Below, one piece after another: positions 7,689 through 16,495 of a stretch of 64,000 bases of DNA. Both the position numbers and the translations under genes were made by a program. The first letter of the stretch is position 1. Each line of letters begins with the position of its first letter. Below the pieces are notes generated by a model that saw only the letters and a list, made by a program, of their open reading frames with translations, was not told where the DNA came from and made no database searches. The stretch is taken from contig OX578282.1 of assembly GCA_951217055.1 (NCBI GenBank), forward strand, positions 70,647,092 to 70,711,091, read 5' to 3'. The DNA comes from Gerris lacustris (taxonomy: Eukaryota; Arthropoda; Insecta; Hemiptera; Gerridae).

Positions 7689-8429
7689 ATGCGATTCGTC
7701 AAACAGAGCACGTCGTTTGACGTGTTGAAACTAGTAGATGGTGATGACATTCACGAGGGGATAAATTGTCGACACAGTCGTCTATTTGGACGTCACCCGA
7801 TCCGAGCGCTTATTTGCGCTTCATCGGGCGGCGGTAAGACTCACTTGATGGTGTCGCTTTTATTGCACATAAACGGACTGAGGTTTGACAATGTGTACCT
7901 CTACGCCAAAACGTTGGACCAGCCAAAGTACAGGTATTTGAGCAAAGTGCTGAGGGGTATGCCCGAAATCGGTTTCTATCCTACAAATGAGTTTGACCAG
8001 GTCGTAGAACCTGAACAGGTCGGGGAAAACTCAATCTTTATATTTGACGACGTAATGATGGAGAAACAGGAGCGGATGAAACAATACTTTACCCGAGGTA
8101 GACATGCGGGTGTCGATTCGTTTTACCTTTCGCAATCGTACGCAAACGTTCCAAAACATTGTATCCGAGATCAGTGTAACATGCTTATACTGTTTAAAAT
8201 GGACGATACAAACCTCCGACATGTTTACGACGATCATGTCAACACCGACATGTCATGGACAAAATTTCACGAGTTGTGCGTCCAATGTTGGAGCAAAAAA
8301 TACGGGTTTTTAGTCGTTGACAAAGAGGCGGCCATCGACGGCGGTAGGTTTCGTCGCGGTTTCGACGAGTTTATAATTTTCAACCATTTGGGCGAGGCGT
8401 TCAGTCGTCAAAATGCAATCGACGAGTAA
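7689..8429 (+). CDS. A32/FtsK-HerA-like DNA-packaging ATPase
   Basis: The P-loop ATPase pumps genome DNA into preformed capsids. Walker A is ASSGGGKTHL at about residues 44-53 and Walker B is SIFIFDDVMM at about 116-125. Next comes a region with RGRHAGVDSFYLSQSYANVPKHCIRDQCN that carries the sensor/arginine-type residues of this family. Length (246 residues) is normal. The frame opens at 7635, but the TATA and initiator geometry places transcription start at about 7683, so ATG 7689 (protein starting MRFVKQ) is chosen. The end overlaps the start of the next gene by 17 nt in another frame. Confidence 0.88.
   Translation: MRFVKQSTSFDVLKLVDGDDIHEGINCRHSRLFGRHPIRALICASSGGGKTHLMVSLLLHINGLRFDNVYLYAKTLDQPKYRYLSKVLRGMPEIGFYPTNEFDQVVEPEQVGENSIFIFDDVMMEKQERMKQYFTRGRHAGVDSFYLSQSYANVPKHCIRDQCNMLILFKMDDTNLRHVYDDHVNTDMSWTKFHELCVQCWSKKYGFLVVDKEAAIDGGRFRRGFDEFIIFNHLGEAFSRQNAIDE
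8372..8405 (+). promoter_or_regulatory. Core promoter inside the ATPase gene for the 8413 gene
   Basis: TATAAT at 8372-8377 and TCAGT at 8401-8405 (A 31 nt from the box), with ATG 8413 eight nt further. Both lie inside the end of the ATPase reading frame. Confidence 0.6.
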
Positions 8430-9636
8430 GGACGTGAAAAGACGTTTGATCAAAACGCGAGATGTCATTCGCAAGAAGAATAAACTATTGCGCTCGTGAC
8501 GGGCGGCCGTCAAGAGAATCACAGAGGAGAGTGTAAAACCCCTTATGGACCCCCTGCAAAATATTGCTCAAAGTCTGGACAAAACTCTGCTCATGTCGAC
8601 CACGTACCGACCCGACGTAACAACAAACGTGTCGACCACAGCTGCTAGGGACGCAAAAGAATACTCGACTGCAGCGACGCAATGGGATGAAGAAAGTGCC
8701 GACGATATCGCCCCCGCACTCGCCCCCGCTGACGATGATGAAGAGACATTTGCCTTCGAACCAGATTTGGCTTCTACACAAATGCCGCAAACCACGGCTA
8801 AAATGGCTGCGGAAAGCTCACGTGGTGCGCAGTCACCGGCCTTTCGTCGAAAACTCGGTGCAATAATGGCTACGCGATCGCAAACAACGCCGCCAATGCA
8901 CAAACCTTTATCATCGCCCTCCTCACCTCTACGCAAACCTTTAAACATTGCCAGTAAACGCGCTCAATCGACTCCTACAAGTAGCCCGCAGTTTAAAACC
9001 TATCTCTCGTCACCACAGGGATCCAAACAGTTGAACATGCTTTTAGGTGACATCAGTGTTTACGGACGGCCCTTTGTCAAACATTTGCTCACGGGTGAAC
9101 CCATCGATAGGAAAATGGACACAGTCTATGGACCTAGAGTCACCTCAGAGGGAAACATTGTTATCGGCGATAGTGACATGAAGCTAGATTACGACAACGT
9201 TTATATCAAGGGAAAACCTTACCCGGCCACCGACGGTCTGTTTAACTTGCTCTTCCTCTACGAACCCACCAATTACTCAGCCGAGGACTTGGCCAATTAC
9301 CAGGAAATTATTTTGCAGTCAAACGCGGCACGACAGGGTTATTCCAGTTTAAGAGTTTTCAATTCGTCGGGCACCAAGTATCGCAAACTTTTAAAACAAT
9401 TGGTCAATCCGGACCCGCCTGGAAAGGCTTCGAAAAATCCGCCGCCGGTCAGGGGTAAGGGTTTTCTTAAGCGTGTTACCAATCGTCCCGTGGACTATGT
9501 TTACTGGAACAATGTCAATGAGCTCGTCGATCGTTTACGTCTCATAAACGCGTCTACTCAGGCCGGTAACAATTCGCATTACAACGAAATACAGTCCATA
9601 TTGGAAGAGCTGCGCGAAGCCGACGTCATTGTGTAG
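8413..9636 (+). pseudogene. Conserved Polinton/arthropod protein of unknown function, interrupted by one in-frame TGA
   Basis: The long open part runs from ATG 8545 (363 residues). The same frame is open back to an ATG at 8413, placed 8 nt behind a TATA/TCAGT promoter, apart from a single TGA at 8497-8499. The segment before the stop is a basic helix (VKRRLIKTRDVIRKK) and the segment after it is again helical, as expected for the N-terminus of this family. Then follows a low-complexity Ser/Thr/Pro/Asp-rich linker (about 35-160 of the 363-residue frame). The conserved C-terminal domain has DTVYGPR, YIKGKPYPATDGL, a YVYWNNVNELVDRLRLI block and SHYNEIQSILEELREADVI. The context of the TGA (CG TGA CG) fits CpG decay, but that is inference. 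Function is unknown; a virion or DNA-associated role is only suggested by context. Confidence 0.78.
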
Positions 9637-9648
9637 TCGGCTTGAGTC

Positions 9649-10575
9649 ATGACAACAAGTGTTAAAGAGGGACTTGTCCGGGAGATACACGCTCCGGCTC
9701 GGAAACGGTTTGCCAGGAGCAGAGTCGTCATCAAGGGTGTCCTCGACGATTTATGGGAAGCCGACCTGGTCGAAATGACCGTGCCGGACCGCGGATACCG
9801 ATACCTTCTGACTGTTATCGACTGCGGCTCAAAAAGAGCATGGGCGAAACCGCTCAAGAGTAAAACCAGTAAGGAGGTGAGTGCTGCAATGGCTTCAATT
9901 TTCGATGAATCCGGATTGGCACCAGCCCTGTTGCATACGGACAAGGGGTTGGAATTTAGAGGCTCCGAGTTCAAATCACTTACAAAAAACAAGGGGATCT
10001 ATCATTACTTTACCTATAGTCCGCTTAAGGCGACCATTGTTGAACGCTTTAATCGCACACTTAAGGAAATGATGTGGCGACATTTTAGCTTACTCGGTGC
10101 CTATAAGTGGGTGGACTACGTGGACAGTTTGGTGGACACTTACAACCGTCGAATACATCGCTCTATAGGCATGAGACCTATTGATGTGACCAAAAGGCAT
10201 GAGTCGACAATTGTCGCACGTTTGAGTACTAGGCAGGGTAAACGTCGAAAACCAAAGTTTAATGTCGGTGACTGGGTTCGCATCAGTAAACATAAGCATC
10301 TTTTTACCAAAGGATACACGCCCAATTGGACTAACGAACAGTTTAAAGTGAATCAGGTGTTTCAACGTGACGTACCCCTGTACAATTTAGTCGATTCTGC
10401 AGGACAACCGATCCTAGGCAAGTTTTACGAGGAGGAGTTGAAAAAAACCCAATATCCAGAGTATTATTTAGTCGAACATATTGTACGACGAAATAAGGGT
10501 CGAGCACTTGTCAAGTGGATTGGACTACCATCCTCACAAAACACCTGGATACCTTTGAAAGAGCTACACAAATGA
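9649..10575 (+). CDS. Retroviral-type integrase with C-terminal chromodomain
   Basis: This is the enzyme that inserts the element into chromosomes. The DDE triad is visible: Asp in LWEADLVEM (about 38), Asp in LLHTDKGLEF (about 104) and Glu in TIVERFNRTLKEMM about 34 residues later, followed by a YNRRIHRSIGMRPID block. A basic SH3-like region (FNVGDWVRISKHKHLFTKGY) precedes the C-terminal chromodomain, YYLVEHIVRR...ALVKWIGL...TWIPLKEL. The N-terminal HHCC zinc finger of retroviral integrases is absent; the protein begins close to the basic ARKRFARSRV stretch. It starts 12 nt after the preceding stop. No TATA/TCAGT pair was seen for it, so it may be read from the upstream transcript. All catalytic residues are present. 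Confidence 0.93.
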   Translation: MTTSVKEGLVREIHAPARKRFARSRVVIKGVLDDLWEADLVEMTVPDRGYRYLLTVIDCGSKRAWAKPLKSKTSKEVSAAMASIFDESGLAPALLHTDKGLEFRGSEFKSLTKNKGIYHYFTYSPLKATIVERFNRTLKEMMWRHFSLLGAYKWVDYVDSLVDTYNRRIHRSIGMRPIDVTKRHESTIVARLSTRQGKRRKPKFNVGDWVRISKHKHLFTKGYTPNWTNEQFKVNQVFQRDVPLYNLVDSAGQPILGKFYEEELKKTQYPEYYLVEHIVRRNKGRALVKWIGLPSSQNTWIPLKELHK

Positions 10576-10850
10576 CTCTTTCTCTTTTTTATACATGTCG
10601 CTCTCTTTCATGTCTAGACGTTAAATTGTCAAGTGAAATTAAATCTTCACGCAGTGTGCCTCCATGTATTGTTCCCGGATATAACCGACCCTGAACTCTT
10701 ACTTACACGCGAGGTAGTAACCTTCACGCCATGTGCCTGTTCCACTCCGCCCGCCACAACCTTGCAACCAACCGTGAATCTATTCCCCCCTCTGGGTTAA
10801 ATTGTTAACAAAGATCTCTCTATACATTTTAGTTCAATATCGAGCATATC
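10576..10850. other. Intergenic region, no gene seen
   Basis: Contains two related short segments, TTCACGCAGTGTGCCT (about 10649) and TTCACGCCATGTGCCT (about 10722), about 73 bp apart, and C-rich stretches. No convincing reading frame. A possible weak promoter (TTAAAT at 10797, TTAGT at 10829-10833) precedes the next gene. Confidence 0.4.
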
Positions 10851-11405
10851 ATGGAGCACCTCGTATTGGATTGGACTTTTCTACTCGAGCCTATGAAGAA
10901 ATGTATAGTCGTAGGCTTGACTAAGAAATCATCGGTGATGATTGCAATCAGAAGTTTGGATGGTACGTCATGCTCCCCCTTCTTTATAACCATGGCTGAT
11001 TGGGTTCTGCTGGTGCAAAGAGAGGATGAGTTGCGACAGTACCTCAAGAAAAATGATACTGCCAATAGGAAGAGGAAAGCGGTCGAAACCAGTCAAGATG
11101 TAGTACTCAGCGGAAAGCATCTTATCATACGTTTACATCAACCGGTTACTCGCACCGTCCAGACCGACTTGTCGTACCGACCATTGTGGATCGATTCAAT
11201 GTTATCCAGACATCCGGAAAACATCACCTTATCTGCTGTCGAAACCCTGTCTTTACTGGATAAGATCCAACAAATTAAATTAGCATTGGATCTAATTGTC
11301 CGGTTAAAGATAGGCGAAGAACAACCACCACCACCCCCTCCACCACAAACCGTCGACATTGTAGATGACTATGATCTAGATGAGCTACTTAAATTAAGTG
11401 AGTAG
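10851..11405 (+). CDS. Polinton accessory protein of unknown function with proline tract and acidic tail
   Basis: An open frame of 184 residues. The N-terminal 60 residues (WTFLLEPMKKCIVVGL...SVMIAIRSL...PFFITMADWVLLV) alternate hydrophobic and polar positions as in a small beta domain. They recall a group of short arthropod Polinton proteins with a strand-strand-strand-helix pattern, possibly PC4-like, though I cannot confirm this. The middle is helical. Near 158-164 there is a run of seven prolines, then an acidic tail (VDDYDLDELLKLSE). It lies downstream of the integrase in the element's accessory end. No catalytic motif is visible. Confidence 0.55.
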   Translation: MEHLVLDWTFLLEPMKKCIVVGLTKKSSVMIAIRSLDGTSCSPFFITMADWVLLVQREDELRQYLKKNDTANRKRKAVETSQDVVLSGKHLIIRLHQPVTRTVQTDLSYRPLWIDSMLSRHPENITLSAVETLSLLDKIQQIKLALDLIVRLKIGEEQPPPPPPPQTVDIVDDYDLDELLKLSE

Positions 11406-11422
11406 GAGAGCGGGTCTTCAGT
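11389..11422 (+). promoter_or_regulatory. Core promoter of the first small Cys-rich gene
   Basis: TTAAAT at 11389-11394 and TCAGT at 11418-11422 (A 31 nt from the box); ATG is at 11438. It overlaps the end of the previous gene. Confidence 0.5.
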
Positions 11423-11437
11423 CGTTTACCTGATACC

Positions 11438-11770
11438 ATGGAGGAGATTGAAAAGTTACGTCGATGCATTGGCTACAGGAAGTTTTTATTGGAATATCCA
11501 CTCCTCGAATTGGACGATCCGCGGATGAGAAAATTCGAGTCTATCGCGGCCTCCCTCATGTTCCTCAAATCAAGTGCGACGGTATGTAGGAGACGTAAAC
11601 ATCAATATCCAAATAGTCATTATACAGCTTGCATATGGAACGATGATAGTTGTACAAGAAAAGGTCCGGAAAAATGTATCTGTCATGTTTGTGCCTTTGC
11701 ACTTGTAAATATCCTAGAGGAGTTGGAGGACTTATATCCTACACAACCGGATTGTTCAGTCAACATCTAA
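11438..11770 (+). CDS. Small Cys-rich accessory protein, copy 1 of a tandem pair
   Basis: 110 residues. An N-terminal helical half (EYPLLELDDPRMRKFESIAA, about 19-38) is followed by CRRRKHQYPNSHYTAC (about 50-65) and a Cys cluster C-x5-C-x9-C-x1-C-x2-C near 71-84 that could bind zinc. The next gene is a diverged copy in the same order and orientation, so the pair arose by tandem duplication. Function unknown; similar short proteins occur in the accessory part of arthropod Polintons. Confidence 0.6.
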   Translation: MEEIEKLRRCIGYRKFLLEYPLLELDDPRMRKFESIAASLMFLKSSATVCRRRKHQYPNSHYTACIWNDDSCTRKGPEKCICHVCAFALVNILEELEDLYPTQPDCSVNI

Positions 11771-11772
11771 TC

Positions 11773-12102
11773 ATGGAGGAACTAGCAGATGTACGTCTCT
11801 CCATTCGCTACCTAAAGATTCTAGTGGATTATCCGAACATTAAAGCAGACGATCCGCGGAAGATCATATTTGATTCTGTTGCATCGTCCCTCAATTTCCT
11901 TAAGGAGTCTTCGAAAATATGTAAAAAGCGTATTTTTGACTATCCAAATAGTCACTACACTGCTTGCGAATAGAATGATATCAGATGTGAAAAAGGTCCG
12001 GACGAATGTATCTGTTACTGTTGTGCCTTGACGCTAGTGAATATCCGAAAAGACTTGGCAGAATTATACCCTACTGAGTATCCAGTTTCCCCCTCCACTT
12101 AA
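11773..12102 (+). pseudogene. Small Cys-rich accessory gene, copy 2, interrupted by TAG
   Basis: Starts at ATG 11773, two bases after the stop of copy 1, and aligns with it along its whole length: both share the DDPR, YPNSHYTAC and GP-x2-CIC-x2-CA landmarks. An in-frame TAG at 11971-11973 falls where copy 1 has a tryptophan codon; the frame then stays open and homologous to a TAA at 12100-12102. There is also one codon fewer just after the TAG. The intact downstream half shows the break is recent or a readthrough site. Confidence 0.65.
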
Positions 12103-12111
12103 CTAGACACC

Positions 12112-12149
12112 TTTAAAAGCTAGTCGCTCTTCGATCTACAGGTATCAGT
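12112..12149 (+). promoter_or_regulatory. Core promoter of the 12189 gene
   Basis: TTTAAAAG at 12112-12119 and TCAGT at 12145-12149 (A 35 nt from the box); ATG 12189 is the first ATG downstream, about 42 nt from the predicted start. Confidence 0.5.
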
Positions 12150-12188
12150 CTTATTCTACAAGTCAACCTATAAACTACATCACTCACT

Positions 12189-12566
12189 ATGTCTTTGTGC
12201 AACAAACTTAATGAAGCCATCGACTTTAAGCGACGCATTCAGCTTAAAGATCTTACTGAAGGCGAATCTTATTTTATCCAGTCATTTCCATTGGTGAGCA
12301 GTGCTACACATGGAACTGGACTCGTAGCAACTCTAGCCTTGCATCAACATTATGACGACGACAGGCAATGTACAGAAAAACTAGAGGAGGAGGATGTCGA
12401 CGTTTTTCTTCCGAAACGGATCGTCAGTATAATTACAAAAGGACAGGCCGACGCTTACAACGCTGCCCCCAATATGTACCTCAGGTATCACGGACGGATT
12501 GGAAAAGCTTACAATATCTCATTTATCGTGGAGGATAAGGAGACGCTACGAGGACATCGCACATAG
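12189..12566 (+). CDS. Small Polinton protein, possible OB-fold ssDNA-binding protein
   Basis: 125 residues. The arrangement LKDLTEGESYFIQSFPLVSS, GLVATLAL, VDVFLPKRIVSII, then MYLRYHGRIGKAYNISFIVED matches short arthropod/Polinton proteins with a strand, strand, FLPKR strand/helix and final strands. These are compatible with an OB fold and therefore a single-stranded-DNA-binding role in replication. That function is inference; no direct motif proves it. It is the last gene before the proposed right end and has its own promoter and a poly(A) signal (AATAAA about 12586). Confidence 0.6.
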   Translation: MSLCNKLNEAIDFKRRIQLKDLTEGESYFIQSFPLVSSATHGTGLVATLALHQHYDDDRQCTEKLEEEDVDVFLPKRIVSIITKGQADAYNAAPNMYLRYHGRIGKAYNISFIVEDKETLRGHRT

Positions 12567-12848
12567 ACAGCTTCAATCAAGCTATAATAAAATATTAAAC
12601 AATGTTTATATGTCATGTAATTATTTATTACGACAAAATATATTTTGTTAAACCTGAAATGTCTTGTTATTGACTTGATTACATTCATAAGATACCTATT
12701 TCCTTAGTATTTATAAGATATAGATAGGTTAACAAGTGTATTATTTATATATAAAAGAAGAGGATAGTCAATGTAACGAGAGAGAGAGATGATGTCATTT
12801 TATATAAGGTAGGTTCTCCCTCATCGCTTGTGGGCTAAGTCTGTTACT
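12567..12848. repeat. Proposed right terminal inverted repeat of the Polinton
   Basis: No gene. Contains a poly(A) signal and AT-rich DNA. The last bases before a G run read CTGTTACT; the minus strand would therefore begin AGTAACAG. The partner repeat would be upstream of the window, so this end is proposed, not shown. Confidence 0.4.
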
Positions 12849-13140
12849 ATGGGGGGGGGGGGGGTATTTCTGGTGGCCTTAACGTGTCCTTTCACGGGTC
12901 GGGGCAGTAAATCTAATAAATTCCTCAAAATTTAATAGGTGACCTTGACGTGTACTTGTACGATTTAGGAGCAAGAGGAAGTGGAGGCGGCACCTAAATT
13001 TGACCCTAATTGGAGGCGGCACCTAAATTTGACCCTAAATCGGTGACCTTGGAGTGTTCTTGTACGATTTATGAGCCGGAGGCAGTGGAGGCGGTGGAGG
13101 CGGTGGCGTGACGTCATTGCTCCCTGCTCCCCACTTTTGA
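12849..13140. repeat. Short tandem duplications and G-rich tract at the Polinton flank
   Basis: After a run of G (about 12851-12863) there are two copies of a 29-bp unit (GGAGGCGGCACCTAAATTTG core) at 12982-13010 and 13011-13038. Two copies of a segment with GGTGACCTTG and TTGTACGATTTA lie about 100 bp apart (12940s, 13042). It is GC-rich against the AT-rich neighbourhood. Whether it belongs to the Polinton is unclear. Confidence 0.5.
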
Positions 13141-13760
13141 GTCATCTTTTTTTCTCTACTAATATTAGTGCAGGCTCGCTGCGCTCGTCTGTTTATATAG
13201 CGTTTTTACATATTATTACACTCTCTCTTAATATTAATTCAGGCTCGCTACGCTCGCCTGTTGTAAAGTATTTTTTCATGATATTTAAGTAATAATATTA
13301 ATGCTGGCTCGCTACGCTCGCCTGGTAATACAGCATTAGTACGTAATATTTATTTAAAAATATTGATGCAGGCTCGCTACGCTCGCCTGGTAATGCAGCA
13401 TTTGTGCATAATATTTATTTAATTATATAAATGCAGGCTCGCTATTCTCGCCTGGTAATACAGCATTAGTGCATAATAGTACATAATATTTATTTAATAA
13501 TAAAATGCAGGCTCGCGCTACGCTCGCCTGTTTTTACAGCGTTTCTACATTTTCTTTATTTAATAAAATAATTGTGGGCTCGCTGCGCTCGCATGTTTAT
13601 ATACCATTTTACAATATCTTTAATATCCTTTTAATATTCCTTTTTTTATTTAATAAAATGAATTATAAAGTATTTATAATATTAAAAAAGTATTTATGAA
13701 TAATTATTATTTAATAAGAATAATATACATGCTCGCTATGATCGCCTTTTTTTATCCTAT
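13141..13760 (+). repeat. GCTCGC array A, forward, about 8 units
   Basis: The CpG-rich core AGGCTCGCTACGCTCGCCT and variants recurs about every 65-75 bp, separated by AT-rich DNA containing TTTATTTAATAA. The outer CAGGC/GCCTG are inverted repeats and the inner GCTCGC is a direct repeat. Confidence 0.85.
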
Positions 13761-14400
13761 AAAATACCTGTTACCAATTTATAACATGTCACATATTGTG
13801 CAGACTAACATTTTATTTTTTCGTTATATAGGCCGCCATGTTAAAAATCTTATGTGTGAAATTTAAATAGTTAGATATTCCTTTCCTAGACTTCAAAAGC
13901 TTTAAGTTGATGTATGACATGTCATACTGACTAAAAACTTTTTGTTCAGTCGTCCGCCATCTTGAAAATATTAACGGTGAAATTTTATTAGTTACAAATT
14001 CTTTTCCTTTTCTTAAAGGCCTTTAAAACGATGTACAACACATTATACTGACTAAAACCTTTTTTGTTAGTCGTCCGCTATATTGGCCGCCATCTTGAAA
14101 ATTTTATTAGTTACATAATCTTTTCCTTCTCTTAAAGGCCTTTAAAAAGATGTATAACACAATATGCTGACAAAAACTTTTTTTTTAGTCGTCCGCCATA
14201 TTGGCCGCCATCTTGAAGATATTAAGTGTGGAATTTGCAAAAACTAATCAGTTCTCAATAATGGTAAGATGCATCTATGTGCCAAATTTTGTTGAAATTG
14301 ATCAATTTTTACTCCAGTTATCGTTAGACAAACAAACAAACAAACAAACTTTTCAAATCCCAAGTCTCTGAAATGAAGAACTCACTACGCTCGTTCAATT
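13761..14400 (+). repeat. Repeat modules with GGCCGCCATCTTG
   Basis: Four degenerate direct copies, about 120-130 bp each, of a segment with GTCCGCCATATTGGCCGCCA, a TTTTATTAGTTACATATTC-like stretch and CTTTAAAACGATGTATAACA. The last copy runs into the (AAAC)n-containing module that ends with GAACTCACTACGCTCGTTCA. The same modules recur at 22290-22770 and inverted at 25262-25740. Confidence 0.8.
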
Positions 14401-14572
14401 ACAAATACTGCATAAACAGGCGAGCGCAGCGATCCTGCATTAAATTCATTAAATGAAGTTTATGGAAAAATGTTTTTACAACAGGCGAGCGTAGCGAGCC
14501 TGCTATAATTTTATTAAAGAAAATATTTAATATAAATGCTGCAGAAACAGGTGAGCGTAGCGAGCCTGTATT
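14401..14572 (-). repeat. GCTCGC array, inverted, 3 units
   Basis: Three cores in the opposite orientation (AGGCGAGCGTAGCGAGCCT form), so array A and this block flank the modules as inverted repeats. Confidence 0.75.
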
Positions 14573-14859
14573 AACACTAGTGATGCGGTGAATAAAGAAC
14601 TCGCATAGATTGAGGTCTTACGAGTACATCACCCTTACTATGTTCTCAATATTGCTACCAGGATAATTTTTCGGTGAAAACCTAACATATTCTTATTCAA
14701 CCTGAAAACAGGTTTAAAATCATTTTACGAAAAACAGCAATAAGAATAAGCTTACTTTTTAACACCCTCATCTCGGTCACATTTGTTGAAAACTTTGCTA
14801 CTCATAAAGCCTTTTAAAACAATGTATGGTATATCATTCTGACTACAATCTTCCTCTTT
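14573..14859 (+). repeat. ACTAGTGATGC module (interrupted by LINE)
   Basis: Begins ACTAGTGATGCGGTG with AAGAACTCGCATAGA. Related copies start near 22817, 22969 and 24050 and, inverted, end near 26847. The LINE at 14860 sits inside it; the module resumes at 16496. Confidence 0.7.
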
Positions 14860-16482
14860 TTTGGGGGTGATCCTTGACCAAGAACTAAGATGGGTTCAAC
14901 ACATTAGTTATCTGGTCGAAACGGCGACAAGGAGCCTGAACGCCCTGAGGGTGGTTGCCCAGCATCGTTGGGGAGCAGACCAGGACCTCCTGGTAAGATT
15001 GCTTTGCACCCTGGTCCGCACGAGGCTGGAATACGCCTCCCAGGTTTTTTCCTCTGCCCGTAAGTCGCACCTTAAAAAATTAGATATTGTCTTCAATAAG
15101 GGCCTGAGGATAGTGACTGGAGCACATTTCACCACGCCGAGTCTTGCGCTATGCAGACTCGCGGGTGTTCCACCACTATCTCTCAGGAGAACCCAAGTGA
15201 TGGTCAGATACGGAGAAAGATTGAGAGCCTTCCCATCTCATCCCCCCCCGACGAGATTGGAGGACTACGGAAGGCTCCCAACCCGGACGAGACCTTTGAG
15301 TGTGCGGCTTGCGAACCGTCGAGCGGACCTAGGCATGATGCGCCATGCGATCATTGAATACGTGGTCCCAGCCATACCAGCCTGGACGCTGTCAGGAACG
15401 GAGGTCGACCTCTCCCTGCTTAGACACGGGAAGAAGGAAACTGACCCTTCCGTTCTTAAGAGCCTCTTTCTAGAAAGAGATGCTCGGTATGCGGGCTGGA
15501 ACCACGTATACACTGATGGGTCCAAAACGGACCAAGGAGTTGCTTTTTCAGTTATATATGGAAATGAAATTCATCTTTTTCGCCTTCCCCTTTGCGCAAG
15601 CATCTTTACAGCTGAATTGTGGGCGCTTAAGAAGGCCCTGGACTTGGTGGTGAATCTAAAAGAAGGAGACCGGTGGCTGCTGTGCACTGACTCTGCCAGT
15701 AGTGTAGTGGCCATTCAGGACATCTTTGCCTCGGATCCGTTGGTTAGGTCTTTCCTCGAAAGCCTGGCCAGGATCCGCCAGCAAGGGAAAAAAGTAGTAA
15801 TAATGTGGGTCCCGAGCCACGTCGGTATCTCTGGGAATGAGAAGGCCGACGAGGCTGCCCGCGAGGCGGTCTCTCTTGCCCTCGACCTCCAACCGGTCCG
15901 CATAGAAGATCAATTGCGAGACGACGCTGCGGCCATCTGCCGCGTCTGGCAGGAGACATGGGCGGGTGGGGAGACTCAGCTTTGCCGTGTTCTACCCCAC
16001 TTGGATCCTGTCCCCTGGCCAACCAATTTTAAGCGTCAGGAGGTTTCGAGAATGCAGAGAATCGCGACGGGACATACTTTTCTGACGCACAACTACTTGC
16101 TCGCGGGTGGTCCGAGGCCGAGATGTCCCAAATGTAGAAAAGTCCCACTCACCATAGTGCACATAGTGAACGAGTGTCCTTTCCTTCGGGTAGCAAGGGC
16201 CCGTTACAAAATCCAGGAGCCTCTATCGCACCTCTTCTCATCCGCAGAGGGGATTGAGAGACTAAAGAGTTTCCTGAAAGGAAGTGATTATTATTATAAT
16301 CTGTGATGTTTTTGATTTTATCTCGTTTGTTTTTTCTATGATTTATGACTAGTATAAGAATAATAAATGCCAGGAAAAATAATATAATAATAATTAATTA
16401 TATAATATAATATAGCAACCGCTAATGACCCACGTGCTGTCGAAGCGGTATAACCAAAGAAAAAAAAAAAAAAAAAAAAAAA
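14860..16482 (+). mobile_element. 5'-truncated LINE (RNase H-bearing), with poly(A) tail
   Basis: A 13-bp target-site duplication, AATCTTCCTCTTT, is present at 14847-14859 and 16483-16495, the second right after a long A tail. The 5' end falls inside the reverse transcriptase, as expected of target-primed truncation. An inverted paralogous empty site is visible near 26540-26555. Confidence 0.92.
14861..16306 (+). CDS. LINE ORF2 C-terminal part: RT end, RNase H and zinc knuckle
   Basis: The 481-residue frame opens at the truncated 5' junction, starting with LGVILDQELRW, the segment that follows the palm domain of LINE reverse transcriptases. RNase H lies at about 215-345: YTDGSK, AELWALKKAL, CTDSASSVV and WVPSHVGISGNEKADEAA carry the D-E-D-D catalytic residues. 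A C-x2-C...H...C knuckle (CPKC...IVHIVNEC) is near 430. RNase H places it among I/Jockey-like LINEs; I cannot fix the clade. The frame has no breaks, so the insertion is young, but without RT it cannot be autonomous. Confidence 0.88.
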   Translation: MGVILDQELRWVQHISYLVETATRSLNALRVVAQHRWGADQDLLVRLLCTLVRTRLEYASQVFSSARKSHLKKLDIVFNKGLRIVTGAHFTTPSLALCRLAGVPPLSLRRTQVMVRYGERLRAFPSHPPPTRLEDYGRLPTRTRPLSVRLANRRADLGMMRHAIIEYVVPAIPAWTLSGTEVDLSLLRHGKKETDPSVLKSLFLERDARYAGWNHVYTDGSKTDQGVAFSVIYGNEIHLFRLPLCASIFTAELWALKKALDLVVNLKEGDRWLLCTDSASSVVAIQDIFASDPLVRSFLESLARIRQQGKKVVIMWVPSHVGISGNEKADEAAREAVSLALDLQPVRIEDQLRDDAAAICRVWQETWAGGETQLCRVLPHLDPVPWPTNFKRQEVSRMQRIATGHTFLTHNYLLAGGPRPRCPKCRKVPLTIVHIVNECPFLRVARARYKIQEPLSHLFSSAEGIERLKSFLKGSDYYYNL

Positions 16483-16495
16483 AATCTTCCTCTTT

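Larger units (their letters stand above)
1..12848 (+). mobile_element. Polinton/Maverick (adintovirus-like), partial, left end outside window
   Basis: About a dozen genes lie on one strand with short gaps. They include the Polinton hallmark set: protein-primed family B polymerase, retroviral-type integrase with chromodomain, adenain-like cysteine protease, FtsK/HerA-type packaging ATPase, and penton and major capsid proteins. The left terminus and its inverted repeat are outside the window. The right terminus is proposed near 12848, where the minus strand starts AGTAACAG, in line with Polinton ends that begin with AG. At least three genes carry breaks, so this copy is probably an ageing integrated element, although most capsid, ATPase and integrase reading frames are open. 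Coding DNA is richer in GC than the flanking AT-rich repeats. Confidence 0.93.

Noticed and set aside
8568..8948. 126-codon minus-strand ORF
   Set aside because: Antisense to the low-complexity linker of the 8413 gene.
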